Numbered from the stretch's first letter, positions 34,824-44,117 are shown. The stretch is 64,000 bases of DNA from JANMES01 sp038329865 (GCA_038329865.1 JBBQNK010000019.1:18148-82147); one strand, 5' to 3'. Translations and numbers: made by a program. The notes: generated by a model not told the origin, from the sequence alone.

Positions 34824-35474
34824 CTACTTCGCGCCGCTCTCGATCGCCATCCTCACATAAGGATTGGATTCGAGTTCCTCGCGAAGCGTGCTCACCTCGC
34901 CGTGCCCGGGAAGCAGCCTGGTATCCAGCGGCAGTTTCATCACTCGCCGGATCGAAGCTTCCAGATCGCTGTGCTTCGAATCCGGCAGATCCGTGCGGCC
35001 GACCGACCCGCCGATGATCAAATCCCCGCCGACGAGTGTTTTTTCAGTCGGCAGATAATACATCACGTGCCCCGGCGCGTGGCCGGGAGTGAAGATCACC
35101 TCGACTGGCAGATTGCCGATCGAAAGTTTCTGCCCGTCGACGACGTTCGCACTGGCCTTGCCGGGCAGGAGCGCGAAAGGCAGTTGGAAAATGCCGGTAC
35201 GCGGGTTGACGAGTTTCGGCTCATCGAGTGCATGGATCAGCACCTGGGCGTTCGGGAATCGATCCGTCACTACCTTGTGGTCGGCCGTGTGATCGAAATG
35301 CCCGTGCGTGAGCCACAGCCCGATCAGGTCGAAGCCGCGCTTAGCGACTTCATCGAGCAGCGGCGAGACGGTGTGATCCGGCGCGTCAAACAGCACAGCC
35401 TTCTTCGTGGCCTCGTCGGCGATGACAAAGCAATTGGTCGAAGCGATGCCGCCGGTGGATTGGAGAAGAATCAT
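34824..35474 (-). CDS. MBL-fold metallo-hydrolase (glyoxalase II-like)
   Basis: A 216-residue protein with the metal-binding motif THGHFDHTAD (His57, His59, Asp61, His62), then HAPGH, the bridging Asp in GGDLIIGG and the His in LLPGHGEV. This is the binuclear zinc or iron set of metallo-beta-lactamase-fold hydrolases. It most resembles short glyoxalase II-like thioesterases, but lacks the C-terminal substrate domain of true GloB, so the substrate is open. It is cytoplasmic. The start MILLQSTGG fits the family. It is flanked by palindromic elements on both sides. Confidence 0.92.
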   Translation of the reverse strand: MILLQSTGGIASTNCFVIADEATKKAVLFDAPDHTVSPLLDEVAKRGFDLIGLWLTHGHFDHTADHKVVTDRFPNAQVLIHALDEPKLVNPRTGIFQLPFALLPGKASANVVDGQKLSIGNLPVEVIFTPGHAPGHVMYYLPTEKTLVGGDLIIGGSVGRTDLPDSKHSDLEASIRRVMKLPLDTRLLPGHGEVSTLREELESNPYVRMAIESGAK

Positions 35475-35486
35475 GCGGGGATTTTA

Positions 35487-35567
35487 GCCACAGATGGGGC
35501 ACAGATGAACACGGATAAGAGAAAAAGAATTGTCCTTATCTGTGTCGATCTGTGCCCCATCTGTGGC
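35487..35567. repeat. Inverted array of about 10-bp units (CACAGATGAA type)
   Basis: Units CACAGATGGGG, CACAGATGAA, CACGGATAAG on the left are inverted on the right, with ends GCCACAGATG and CATCTGTGGC. The motif resembles the element at 45696-45784. It fills the gap between two minus-strand genes. Confidence 0.87.
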
Positions 35568-35579
35568 AGAAATAGTTGT

Positions 35580-36632
35580 TCAAGTGCGTTCTGAAACCGG
35601 GGCGTCATCCGTGATCGGCAGGCCGATCTGTAGTCGCAATTCATCCAGCACGCGCATGTTGCCGATCGAATCGGCCCGGCTGACTCGCAAAGGAACACCA
35701 TCAAAAACAGCGGCGGCAAAATCGTCCGCTTCTAACCCGTACAGATCAACGCCAGCATCGACCGTGAACGTCTCGCGCGGCGGGACGGCCGGGGCGGTGG
35801 CGTTCTTCAAGTCCATCCGTGGCGGGGTCGAGCGGGCGATCGTGTAGCTGGCCTTCTCGCGCGGCGGCTTCCAAGGCACGGGGATTTCGATGTATCCGTC
35901 GCTGCCGCTGATGTAGGCGGTGTTGTCCACGTGCAGGCTCATGCCGCACGTGAAACTCGCCAACACGCCGCTGGAAAATTCCATCACCGCCGCCGTCGCA
36001 TCGTCCACGCCCATCGCGTGAAGATGCGCGACGGCCGACATCTTCGTCGGCTCGCGATTAGCGAGTAACCGTGAAAGGTTGATGCAGTAACAGCCGACGT
36101 CCATCAGCGCTCCGCCGAAGAGCGAGCGATCGAAGCGGATATTGCCGTCGATTTTTTTCGTCGCGTAGCAGAAGCTGCTGCGGATCATCTTGAGCTGCCC
36201 GATCTCGCCGCTGCGCACGCGCTCCAGCACCGCCAGCGTGAGCGGATGCGAACGGTACATGAACGCCTCCATCAACTTCACGCCCGCCCGCTCGGCGGCG
36301 GTGAACATTTCCTCGGCCTGCACGGCGTTCACGGCGATCGGCTTCTCGCACAACACGTGCTTGCCGCCGGCGATCGCTTCGAGCGTCCATTCGTAGTGCA
36401 TCGAGTTCGGCAGCGAGATGTAGACGGCATCGACGTTCTTGTCGTCGATCACTTCGCTGTAGCTGCTGTAGGCGGTGGGGATCTTGTAAGTCTCAGCAAA
36501 CCCCCGAGCGGCCTGCTCGGTACGCGATCCGACCGCAACGATCTTCCCGCGCTGGCTCGTCGCCACACCGGCCGCGAACTGCTTGGCGATATTGCCGGTT
36601 CCCAGGATTCCCCAGCGGATAGATTTGGTCAT
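35580..36632 (-). CDS. Gfo/Idh/MocA family oxidoreductase
   Basis: A 350-residue protein. The N-terminal Rossmann motif is RWGILGTGNIAKQFAAGV, followed by VYISLPNSMHYEW and the family mark CEKPIAVNAVQAEEM. The C-terminal half is the alpha/beta substrate domain with DVGCYCINLSRLL (the conserved D..xY/CxI helix) and GVLASFTCGM. It is an NAD(P)-dependent sugar or cyclitol dehydrogenase; the substrate is not readable from the sequence. The nearest relatives by memory are dimeric dihydrodiol or xylose dehydrogenases. It starts 152 bp from the divergent argD-type gene. Confidence 0.93.
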   Translation of the reverse strand: MTKSIRWGILGTGNIAKQFAAGVATSQRGKIVAVGSRTEQAARGFAETYKIPTAYSSYSEVIDDKNVDAVYISLPNSMHYEWTLEAIAGGKHVLCEKPIAVNAVQAEEMFTAAERAGVKLMEAFMYRSHPLTLAVLERVRSGEIGQLKMIRSSFCYATKKIDGNIRFDRSLFGGALMDVGCYCINLSRLLANREPTKMSAVAHLHAMGVDDATAAVMEFSSGVLASFTCGMSLHVDNTAYISGSDGYIEIPVPWKPPREKASYTIARSTPPRMDLKNATAPAVPPRETFTVDAGVDLYGLEADDFAAAVFDGVPLRVSRADSIGNMRVLDELRLQIGLPITDDAPVSERT

Positions 36633-36684
36633 GTAAACATCCTCGTTCCCATCTTACGCGATTTTGTTATTCTTTCCGAAAGTC

Positions 36685-36748
36685 TGGTGATTGATGAGTG
36701 GAGATTGATACAGAATTCGTGTCAATCACCACTCATCAATCATCACAT
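36685..36748. repeat. Inverted heptad array, family M
   Basis: TGATTGA, TGAGTGG, AGATTGA on the left are mirrored by TCAATCA, CCACTCA, TCAATCA on the right, with a short middle of about 10 bp. It lies between two divergent genes, so it could affect both promoters. Confidence 0.88.
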
Positions 36749-36784
36749 TGAACGAATAGCAAAATTGCACAAAAGGTTCCACAG

Positions 36785-37993
36785 ATGTCTCAGACGTCGG
36801 AAATTCTCGATCGAGCCGCCAATGTCCTTATCGGCAATTACGCGCGTTTACCGATCGTTATGAAACGCGGCGAAGGCTCGCACCTCTGGGATACCGACGG
36901 GAAGGAGTACCTCGACCTCTTCGCCGGCTTCGGCGGGGCGGTTTTGGGGCATTGCCATCCGGCCCTGATCGAAGCGGCGACCAAGCAGGCGGCTAAGCTC
37001 TGGCACGTCGGCAATACCTTCCACACCGAGCCGCAGGTGGAGCTCGCGGAGCGGCTGAATAAGACGGCCTTCCCCGGCAAGGCGTTTTTCTGTCACAGCG
37101 GGCTCGAGGCGAATGAGGCGGCGGTCAAACTCGCGCGGCTGCGCGGGCAAATCGGCGAAAAGAAGAAGTGGAAGATCGTTTCATTCAACCGCTCATTCCA
37201 CGGCCGATCGCTGGCGATGATTTCCGCCACCGGCAACCCGGCCGTAAAGGCAGGCTTCGGGCCGAACGTGCCGGGGTTCACGCAGGTGGATCTCGGTGAC
37301 ATGGAAGGACTGATGGCGGCGGTGGATGACGAGACGGCCGGCATTATGGTCGAGCCAATCCAGGGCGAAGGCGGGATTTATCCCGTCGATCCGCACTTCG
37401 CCGTTGAACTGCGGAAGCTGTGCGACGCCAAGGGCATCACGCTGATCTACGACGAAGTCTGGACCGGCTGCGGCCGAACAGGCAAATGGTTCGGCCATCA
37501 GTGGCTTACCGACGCAAACGGAAAAGTCGTTCAGCCGGACATCATGACCCTCGGCAAAGCGGTGGGCGGCGGGCTGCCGGTGGGGATCATGTTCGCCAAG
37601 CCGGAAATCGCGAACCTGCTCGTCCCCGGCCGGCACGGCTGTACGCTGGGCGGCAATCCAATCTGCATTGCGGTGAGCAAGGCGATCTTCGACGTGATCG
37701 AACGTGACAACCTCGTCATGCACGCCGCGGCCATGGGCGAGCACGGCTTGGCGCGATTGCGGGCGGATAAAAAAATCGCCGGCAAAATCGCGGGCGTGCG
37801 CGGGCGAGGGCTGTTCATCGGCATCGAGTTGAAAGCCGCGCCGGAAAAGCTGGTGGAAAAGGCGTTGGACCTCGGTGTGATCTTAAACGTCACCGCCAGC
37901 AAGGTGATCCGCGTAGCGCCGGCCATCAACATCACGCTCGACGACTGGAACCTCGGCCTGACGCGTGTGATCGACTCTATCGCGGCCCTCTAA
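36785..37993 (+). CDS. argD: Acetylornithine aminotransferase (class III PLP enzyme)
   Basis: A 402-residue protein with class III aminotransferase marks: an N-terminal core YLDLFAGFGGAVLGHCHPAL, FFCHSGLEANEAAVKLAR (phosphate binding), SFHGRSLAMISATG, Asp223-Glu224 in LIYDEVWTGCGRTG, and the PLP Lys258 in TLGKAVGGGLPVG. Size and motifs fit ArgD, which transaminates N-acetylornithine in arginine synthesis, though closely related enzymes use other omega-amino acids. It is not next to other arg genes; argC is 9 kb upstream. The start MSQTSEILDRAANVLI follows an inverted heptad element. Confidence 0.9.
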   Translation: MSQTSEILDRAANVLIGNYARLPIVMKRGEGSHLWDTDGKEYLDLFAGFGGAVLGHCHPALIEAATKQAAKLWHVGNTFHTEPQVELAERLNKTAFPGKAFFCHSGLEANEAAVKLARLRGQIGEKKKWKIVSFNRSFHGRSLAMISATGNPAVKAGFGPNVPGFTQVDLGDMEGLMAAVDDETAGIMVEPIQGEGGIYPVDPHFAVELRKLCDAKGITLIYDEVWTGCGRTGKWFGHQWLTDANGKVVQPDIMTLGKAVGGGLPVGIMFAKPEIANLLVPGRHGCTLGGNPICIAVSKAIFDVIERDNLVMHAAAMGEHGLARLRADKKIAGKIAGVRGRGLFIGIELKAAPEKLVEKALDLGVILNVTASKVIRVAPAINITLDDWNLGLTRVIDSIAAL

Positions 37994-38011
37994 CCGGCAC
38001 GGGAGTAACGC

Positions 38012-39013
38012 ATGGGCAACGGATTTTCACCAATGCACAAAAGATGGCTTTTCCCAGTGCTCATGGCTGGTTCGTTGATAGCGGTCCCAATTTCCGGGTG
38101 CCGCTCCAAGCCGCCAATGTTCCCGACCTCAGAACCGGCCGCGTTGATCCCGGATGAGAATCGGCCCGTAAGCCGTCCCGCCACGCGCAACGCCGGAAAG
38201 GCGGAAAACCCGCTGCCACTCACGCTTGCCGCGCCGCCGCTGCGGATCGTGCGGCACGCGGGCAACGGGCCCAAAGACCCGCGTCCGCCGATTCAACTCG
38301 GCGCTCGGTTCGACATCTACGACATCGTCTTCCCCGCCGGTGCGGTTAGCCGCAATGATGCGTTCTGGAAGCACATCGATGAAGAAAAAATCGACCCCGG
38401 TACGTACGACGTGCTCCGCCGCAACGGCATTCGGGTGGGCATCGCCCCGGTCAGCGATTGGACCGCCATGCGCGACTTGCTCAACAATTCGCCGTCCACC
38501 ACGCACTTGAGCACGGCCAGCGGGCGTGACCTGACCAATCTTGAAATCACGCTGAAGCCGGAAGTGCTGGCGCAAAGCATCTTCGTGTTCATGCCCGATC
38601 GATCGCTGGTGGGCCGAACGTTCGAACGATGCGAGAATCTTATGACGGTTTCGTTCCAGCAACTGCCGCGCAAGCCTGGGCAGTTGCGGGTGACGATGTC
38701 GCCGCGGGTGCGATCGACCCGCAAGCAGGTGATTTACACGGCGCTCGGCAACGAACATGAATACGCGTTCACGTATCCCGAGAAAGCGCTGGACGTGAAC
38801 CTGCGCGCCGACGTGCCGCAGGATTTTCTGCTCGTGGTCGCGCCTTCGGAAGAGGCGAACCTGGAATCAAGCCTAGGTCGGGCGTTTTTGATGCAGGATT
38901 CGCCGACAGAAAAGCAGGAGCACGTGCTGTTCATGGTGCCGCACATGTACAAGGTTGAAGACGAGAACACGGCCGGCGCGGCTACGAATCCGCCTCCCGA
39001 ACTGCCGCAATAA
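38012..39013 (+). CDS. Putative lipoprotein of unknown function
   Basis: A 333-residue protein with a lipoprotein signal: a hydrophobic core (WLFPVLMAGSLIAVPI) and lipobox ISGC at about residues 27-30. The mature part begins with a Pro-rich linker, then a domain with YDIVFPAGAVSRNDAFWKHI and VLRRNGIRVGIAPVSDW. No family was recognised. It probably sits in the periplasm, anchored to a membrane. It begins 18 bp after argD on the same strand and may be cotranscribed. Its last 32 bp overlap the end of convergent trpF. A Met seven codons downstream is an alternative start. Confidence 0.78.
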   Translation: MGNGFSPMHKRWLFPVLMAGSLIAVPISGCRSKPPMFPTSEPAALIPDENRPVSRPATRNAGKAENPLPLTLAAPPLRIVRHAGNGPKDPRPPIQLGARFDIYDIVFPAGAVSRNDAFWKHIDEEKIDPGTYDVLRRNGIRVGIAPVSDWTAMRDLLNNSPSTTHLSTASGRDLTNLEITLKPEVLAQSIFVFMPDRSLVGRTFERCENLMTVSFQQLPRKPGQLRVTMSPRVRSTRKQVIYTALGNEHEYAFTYPEKALDVNLRADVPQDFLLVVAPSEEANLESSLGRAFLMQDSPTEKQEHVLFMVPHMYKVEDENTAGAATNPPPELPQ

Positions 39014-39647
39014 ACGCGGCGATTTTCGATTCGGATTTCTCTCGCTTATTATCTTTCGATTCATCGACGCCGGAACTCACATCGACCGCGAACGGCCGGA
39101 TCGATCGGACGACCTGCCCGACGTTGGCCGGTGAAAGTCCGCCCGCGGCGATGAGCGGCGGCGCGCCGTTGAACGCTCCGGCGTCCTTAAGAGATCGGAT
39201 CAACTCCCAGTCATTCCCCAAGCCGCTCCCGCCGATTTGGCCGGGTGATTCGAGCACCACGCCGGCAAGGTTCGGCAGCATCAGGCCCGCCAGACCGGTG
39301 AGATTGTCCTGCAAGTCTTCATCCGCGCGGAGCGACTTAAGCACCAGGGCGCCTTCCAAATCGCGAATGAACATCGCCGATTCGCCACCGTTCAGTTGCA
39401 CCATGGCGGGGCGGCCGAGCGCGGCAAGGTCGCTTAAAATTTGGTCCGGTGAGGCATCGACGTACAGCAAAACCGGCGTGGCAAACGCCGGCAGCACGGC
39501 GGCAATCCGGCGAGCGTTCTCGATCGTCACGTACCGGGCCGCCTCCTCCGCGCGGACGATCCCGATCGCATCCGCCCCCAGCCGACCCGCAACGGCGGCG
39601 TCTTCGGGACGGCAAATGCCGCAGATTTTCACTCGAGTGCGAGGCAT
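38982..39647 (-). CDS. trpF: Phosphoribosylanthranilate isomerase
   Basis: A 221-residue TIM-barrel protein. The N-terminal MPRTRVKICGICRPEDAAVA contains the catalytic Cys9, and later VDASPDQI and the phosphate-binding region PPLIAAGGLSPANVGQVVR and PFAVDVSSGVDE are typical. It isomerises PRA to CdRP in tryptophan synthesis. The Met at 39647 is the family start; upstream in-frame codons belong to a repeat element and were rejected. It stands alone with no other trp genes nearby, and its 3' end overlaps the preceding lipoprotein gene by 32 bp in convergent orientation. Confidence 0.94.
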   Translation of the reverse strand: MPRTRVKICGICRPEDAAVAGRLGADAIGIVRAEEAARYVTIENARRIAAVLPAFATPVLLYVDASPDQILSDLAALGRPAMVQLNGGESAMFIRDLEGALVLKSLRADEDLQDNLTGLAGLMLPNLAGVVLESPGQIGGSGLGNDWELIRSLKDAGAFNGAPPLIAAGGLSPANVGQVVRSIRPFAVDVSSGVDESKDNKREKSESKIAAFIAAVREADS

Positions 39648-39656
39648 GCGTTCAAT

Positions 39657-39800
39657 TGTTGATTGCCGATTGCCGATTGTCGAGCAAATGACGGACAGCG
39701 GATCTCGGATCACGAAATTCGGATCGAAATGCCTATCTTCATTCCGCATTCCGCCATCCGAAATCCGCAATACCAATTCGCTCTCGACAATCGCCGCTCG
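39657..39800. repeat. Nested inverted heptad arrays, family L/K
   Basis: The outer left units are GATTGCC, GATTGCC, GATTGTC, with a looser inverse near 39784-39795. Inside (about 39697-39771) a second array reads GCGGATC, TCGGATC, ACGAAAT, TCGGATC and its inverse ATTCCGC, ATTCCGC, CATCCGA, AATCCGC. The inner units resemble those at 55059. It lies between divergent trpF and the rhomboid gene. Confidence 0.8.
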
Positions 39801-39820
39801 ACACCCCACAATCCCGTCGC

Positions 39821-40972
39821 ATGATCGTTCCGATCCGAACCGATAGCCGCCTGCGCGCCACGCCTTACATGAATTGGCTGATCATCGCCGTCAACGTGGT
39901 GGTGTTCGCGCTGCAGAAGCCGTTGAATCTCAATACCCGCTGGGTCCTCATTCCCGGAAATGCGCAATGGTGGAACTATCTTACGTACGCGTTTCTCCAT
40001 CAGGATATTCTTCACATCGCGGGAAATATGCTGTTCCTGTACATCTTCGGGAACAACGTAAACGACAAGATGGGTCACTCGGCGTATCTTGGATTTTACC
40101 TGGCCGGCGCGGTGTTCGCAGGGCTCGGGTTTTCGATCACCAGCAGCGGCGGCGTACTCGGCGCGAGCGGGGCTGTCTCGGCAGTTACCGGGGCGTACCT
40201 CGTGCTGTTCCCGCGGTCGAACATCACGCTGTTTTATTTCTTCATCCTCTTCGGGTTTCTCGAACTGCAGGGAATTTATGTCGTCCTGTTGTTCTTTGCT
40301 GAAAATGTCTACTTCGCCGTAACCAGCGTGCAAAGCCATGGCGGCGGGGTGGCGTACTCGGCGCACGTGGCGGGAACGATTTTCGGATTCGTCGTTACGT
40401 TGGCGCTATTGTGGATCAAGTTGCTGCCGCGGGATCAGTTTGATGTCGTCGCGCTGATTGACCGCTGGAACCGCCGCCGTCAATACCGCGACGTGGTGGC
40501 GACCGGGTACAACCCGTTCAGCTATGTGAATGCCGACTCCCGAAAGGCGCCACCGCCGCCGAGCCCGCGCGACGAACGCATCAGCGAGCTGAGGATGGCC
40601 ATTTCCAACGCGATCGGATCGCACGAGTTGGAACGCGCAGTGTCGCTGTACCAGGAATTGAAGATGCTGGACTCCGCACAGGTTTTGCCCCGACAGGCGC
40701 AGCTCGACATCGCCAACCAACTCGCCGCCCAACAACTTTACCTGCCCGCGGCCGAAGCGTACGAGCAGTTCATCCGAGCGTATCCCAAGTTTGAGCAGAT
40801 GGAGCAGGTTGAACTGATGCTCGGCCTGATTTACGCGAGATATTTGGAGCAATACCCGCGCGCGCAACAGTGCCTGGTGCGAGCACTGGCTAAGCTGCAC
40901 GGCCAGCGGGAGATCGATATGGCGAAGAATGAACTGACGCGGATCGAGTTGCTGATGGCGGGATTAAAGTGA
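39821..40972 (+). CDS. Rhomboid-family intramembrane protease with C-terminal TPR-like region
   Basis: A 383-residue protein. The rhomboid core covers about residues 15-205: HQDILHIAGNMLFLYIFGN (His65, Asn69), catalytic Ser116 in GVLGASGAVSAVTGAYLV, and His182 in AYSAHVAGTIFGF. These give the Ser-His dyad that cleaves membrane proteins within the bilayer. A long cytoplasmic tail follows with helical repeats (residues about 250-375, EQFIRAYPKFEQMEQVELML) that look TPR-like and could bind a partner. The start follows a repeat in the gap with divergent trpF. The substrate is unknown. Confidence 0.92.
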   Translation: MIVPIRTDSRLRATPYMNWLIIAVNVVVFALQKPLNLNTRWVLIPGNAQWWNYLTYAFLHQDILHIAGNMLFLYIFGNNVNDKMGHSAYLGFYLAGAVFAGLGFSITSSGGVLGASGAVSAVTGAYLVLFPRSNITLFYFFILFGFLELQGIYVVLLFFAENVYFAVTSVQSHGGGVAYSAHVAGTIFGFVVTLALLWIKLLPRDQFDVVALIDRWNRRRQYRDVVATGYNPFSYVNADSRKAPPPPSPRDERISELRMAISNAIGSHELERAVSLYQELKMLDSAQVLPRQAQLDIANQLAAQQLYLPAAEAYEQFIRAYPKFEQMEQVELMLGLIYARYLEQYPRAQQCLVRALAKLHGQREIDMAKNELTRIELLMAGLK

Positions 40973-40980
40973 GGTAAACG

Positions 40981-41091
40981 GTATTGGGTATTTGATATTC
41001 GGTATTAGGTTTTACGAACGACACCGTTCGCCTATGGGACACAATCCTGCAAACCAAACACCCAATTCCTAATACCCAATAACAAATATCT
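40981..41091. repeat. Inverted heptad array, family G
   Basis: GTATTGG, GTATTTG, ATATTCG, GTATTAG on the left are mirrored by CCAATTC, CTAATAC, CCAATAA, CAAATAT on the right, with about 45 bp between. It fills the gap between two convergent genes. Confidence 0.87.
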
Positions 41092-41103
41092 GTACCTCCT
41101 GCC

Positions 41104-42537
41104 TCATTTTCGAAAGAACGACCTCCCTCGGCTGTTGTACTTGCTCAGCCGATCATTCACGTACAAACCTTCGAGAATAAACTCGCCCACGCTCGCCAGG
41201 ACTCCGGCATCGTCGTAATTCAGGCTCATTTCCTTCGCCAGCTTCACTGCCGAGGCGGGGAGGGATTTGATCGCCTTCATGTTCGCGACAAACTCCACCG
41301 CCGGCAGGTCGTCGCCGGTGGGGAATGTTAGATTTCCCTTGAATTGCTCGGTGATCGCGTCGAATTCGTCCACGCCTGTCACGCGATTGAAGACGGCCTT
41401 CACCGCTTCGCCGATGAGCGACTTGATCAGCTTGTCTTCAGCGCCTTCTTCCTCGGCCAGCGTCATCTCGATCTTTCCGCGACAGCTGGCGCTCAGGAAG
41501 TTCAGGTCGCTGATTCGCGGGACGACGCGCGTCTCGCCCGTCATCAGCCCACGCCGCTCGGCGTTACTGATGACGGTTTCAGCGTTGGCGATACTCGTTC
41601 GCACGCTCACGCCGCTGGCCTGGCTCACGTGCGGGCTCGTGCGGGCGAGGCGGACGACTTCCTCGATGACTTCCATCATGAACCGCGGCGTTTCGACGGC
41701 CACACCGCTGTCAGAGCCGTCGCTGGTGCGATCGGTGTATGCGTTGGCGTTGACGATCTCGATTCCCTCTTCCATCGTCTCCGGGTAATGCGTGCGAATC
41801 ACGCTGCCGATGCGGTCCTTCAACGGCGTAACGATTCGGCCGCGGTTGGTGTAGTCTTCGGGGTTGGCGCTGAAGACGAGGCACACGTCCAGGTTCAGCC
41901 GGATCGGATATCCGCGGATTTGTACGTCGCGCTCTTCGAGCACGTTGAACAAACCGACCTGGATGCGCGGGGCCAAGTCCGGCAGTTCGTTGATGGCGAA
42001 GATGCCGCGGTTGCTGCGCGGGATCAGGCCGAAGTGCATCGTGCTTTCATCGCTCAGGTACCGGCCTTCGGCGTACTTCACTAAATCGATCTCGCCGATT
42101 AAATCCGCGATCGTCACGTCAGGCGTGGCGAGCTTTTCGCGATAGCGGTCGCTGCGGTGAATCCACTCGATCTTCGCATCGTCCTTCTGCTCGCTCACAA
42201 TTCGCTGGCCGGCTTTGGTCGATGGGGCGATCGGGTCGTCGCTGATCTCCATGCCGCTGAGTACGGGAATCCACTCGTCGAGCAGGTCGGGCAGCATGCG
42301 GAGGATTCGCGTTTTCGCCTGCCCGCGCAGGCCTAGGAACAGCAGGTCGTGCTTGCTCAGAATGCCGTTGATGATCTGCGGGATGACGGTGTCGCGATAA
42401 CCGACGATGCCCGGGAAGAGCTCTTCGCCCTTGCGCAATTTAGCGATGACGTTCCGGCGGAGTTCGTCTTTCACACTGCACGGCGAGTAGCCGGATTCTT
42501 TCAACTGGCCGAGCGTGGCGGGGCGAGGGTGAGGCAT
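41104..42537 (-). CDS. MoxR/magnesium-chelatase ChlI-like AAA ATPase
   Basis: A 477-residue AAA+ protein. Walker A is GLRGQAKTRI (residues about 70-79, GxxGxxKT), the Walker B-like strand is GIFAINELPDLAPRIQ, and the following sensor region VCLVFSANPEDYTNRGRIVT with an Arg finger-like segment matches ChlI/MoxR proteins. The N-terminus has a Cys (SPCSVKDEL) and the C-terminal half is helical. Relatives act as chaperones for metal insertion or complex assembly. No chelatase partner subunits are adjacent, so a role in chlorophyll-type synthesis is unlikely. The start at 42537 lacks a strong ribosome binding site. Confidence 0.88.
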   Translation of the reverse strand: MPHPRPATLGQLKESGYSPCSVKDELRRNVIAKLRKGEELFPGIVGYRDTVIPQIINGILSKHDLLFLGLRGQAKTRILRMLPDLLDEWIPVLSGMEISDDPIAPSTKAGQRIVSEQKDDAKIEWIHRSDRYREKLATPDVTIADLIGEIDLVKYAEGRYLSDESTMHFGLIPRSNRGIFAINELPDLAPRIQVGLFNVLEERDVQIRGYPIRLNLDVCLVFSANPEDYTNRGRIVTPLKDRIGSVIRTHYPETMEEGIEIVNANAYTDRTSDGSDSGVAVETPRFMMEVIEEVVRLARTSPHVSQASGVSVRTSIANAETVISNAERRGLMTGETRVVPRISDLNFLSASCRGKIEMTLAEEEGAEDKLIKSLIGEAVKAVFNRVTGVDEFDAITEQFKGNLTFPTGDDLPAVEFVANMKAIKSLPASAVKLAKEMSLNYDDAGVLASVGEFILEGLYVNDRLSKYNSRGRSFFRK

Positions 42538-42607
42538 GAGCGGGAATCTCCGGGTGTTAAGGTGACCGATGATAGGAACGATCCGGCGGTGAATCTAGCG
42601 GTGCGTG

Positions 42608-42676
42608 GGAGGACGTAGGACTAAGGATTCAGTAAGAAGTATCGCTGCGTTTCACTAAGGCCTAGGTCCTCGGTCG
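42608..42676. repeat. Inverted heptad array, family B, copy 3 (degenerate)
   Basis: AGGACGTAGGACTAAGGATTC on a shortened left arm pairs with ACTAAGGCCTAGGTCCTCGG on the right. Fewer and less regular units than the copies at 4745 and 33021. It lies downstream of the small gene at 42683 (minus strand). Confidence 0.75.
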
Positions 42677-42682
42677 CAATTC

Positions 42683-43012
42683 CTATTGCTCTTCCGGCGG
42701 CGTGCGCTTCCCCGCTTCGGCCCAGGCGTCTACATATTTCGTCTGCGACCGCTTTTCCGATATTCGCGGAAAGAAAAATCGCCCGATACGGAACGTGAGC
42801 ATGATGCCGGCCGCCAAAATCAGCAGCAGGATGGCGAGAATCAGGGCCGAGTGTGCGGAAAGCAGTTCCTTGTGCGGCTGATCGGCGTCGCGGAATGCAT
42901 CGAGCGCCGGTAACAGGTAGTACTTGAAAATGGCCAGGAGCAGCAACACGTACCCGACCAGAAACGCCAGCGTCGGCCAGTATGACGGACGGGATGGTTG
43001 GGGTGACGTCAT
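42683..43012 (-). CDS. Small membrane protein, unknown
   Basis: A 109-residue protein with two membrane helices: PTLAFLVGYVLLLLAIFKYY and ALILAILLLILAAGIMLTF. The C-terminus is basic and hydrophilic (ISEKRSQTKYVDAWAEAGKR). No family was recognised. The Met at 43012 was preferred to an upstream TTG. It lies 115 bp downstream of the dnaJ-like gene on the same strand, so it could belong to the same transcript. Confidence 0.7.
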   Translation of the reverse strand: MTSPQPSRPSYWPTLAFLVGYVLLLLAIFKYYLLPALDAFRDADQPHKELLSAHSALILAILLLILAAGIMLTFRIGRFFFPRISEKRSQTKYVDAWAEAGKRTPPEEQ

Positions 43013-43127
43013 TGGTTTGAACAGCAAGGCAGCAGCAGGCGCATGCGTATCCCGTCACGCCATTGTACCGAATGTCTACTCTGAACGCGGAATGACTCGC
43101 CGCGTGAACGCGTTCATGGTGAATGAA

Positions 43128-44117
43128 TCACCATTTCACGTCTTTACGGGCCTCTATTGGATGCTTTTGCTGCAGTTCGTGAATCAGATCCGTTTCGTCT
43201 TCGTTCAGATCCTTCGGCACAATAATTTTTACCACCACGAACTGGTCGCCGACTTCTTCCTTACGCTTCACGCCCATGCCCTTGATGCGGAGCTTGGCGC
43301 CACTGTTCGTGCCGGGCGGAATGGTGACGGTGACTTTGCCTTCGAGCGTCGGCACTTCCAGTTTCGTGCCGAGTAATGCTTCGTAAATGCTGATCGGCGT
43401 GTCGAGCAGAATGTTGAGACCTTCACGGCGGAAGTATTCGTGCGGGCGAACGCTGGCGATGATGTACAGATCGCCCGGCTCACCGCCGGCGGAGTCGCCT
43501 TTGCCCTTGAGGCGGATTTTACTGCCGTCTTTCACGCCTGGCGGGATTTTGATGTCGATCGTCTCGAGCTTCCCACCGCGATTAATCTGCAGCGGCAGGG
43601 CAGTGCCGCGCACCGCCTGCTCGAACGTGAGCGTGACCGGATGCTCGATGTCGCGCCCGCGCGGAATGTCCTGCTGCCGGGCGCGCCCGCGACCGGTGGC
43701 GCCGGGTCCGCCGCGCTGTCCGAAGATAGATTCGAAGATTTCGGAAAAATCTCCGCTCCCCTGGCCGCCGTTGAAGTTGAAATCCTGCGGGGACGGCCCT
43801 CGTCCGCCACTGCGACCGCCGCGGGCGCCTTGTTGCGCTCGTCGGAAGGCTTCGAACGGGTCGCCGTCGCCCTGCCCGCCCGGCTGCCCGCCGCCACTCA
43901 CGCCGGCGTGGCCGAACTGGTCGTAGTTGGCTCGCTTGGTGTCGTCCGACAGAACGTCGTACGCTTCCTGCGCTTCCTTGAACTTTTCGGTGCTGGCCGA
44001 ATCACCTTTATTCACGTCAGGGTGATGCTTGCGTACCAGCCGGCGGTGTGCTTTTTTAATCTCGTCCGCCGACGCAGTGCGGGGAACGCCTAGAATTTCG
44101 TAATAGTCTCTGGCCAT
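43128..44117 (-). CDS. DnaJ-class co-chaperone without zinc finger (CbpA/DnaJ type)
   Basis: A 329-residue protein. The J domain is at residues 1-70 (ARDYYEILGVPRTASADEIK and the HPD tripeptide in RKHHPDVNKGD). A long Gly/Gln-rich linker follows (residues about 80-160), then the two beta-barrel client domains (PRGRDIEHPVTLTFEQAVRG; DTPISIYEALLGTKLEVPTL). The four-repeat CxxCxGxG zinc domain is absent, so it is of the CbpA/DnaJ type II class. It stimulates DnaK ATP hydrolysis. The Met at 44117 is the J-domain start; the longer reading runs into a repeat. Confidence 0.94.
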   Translation of the reverse strand: MARDYYEILGVPRTASADEIKKAHRRLVRKHHPDVNKGDSASTEKFKEAQEAYDVLSDDTKRANYDQFGHAGVSGGGQPGGQGDGDPFEAFRRAQQGARGGRSGGRGPSPQDFNFNGGQGSGDFSEIFESIFGQRGGPGATGRGRARQQDIPRGRDIEHPVTLTFEQAVRGTALPLQINRGGKLETIDIKIPPGVKDGSKIRLKGKGDSAGGEPGDLYIIASVRPHEYFRREGLNILLDTPISIYEALLGTKLEVPTLEGKVTVTIPPGTNSGAKLRIKGMGVKRKEEVGDQFVVVKIIVPKDLNEDETDLIHELQQKHPIEARKDVKW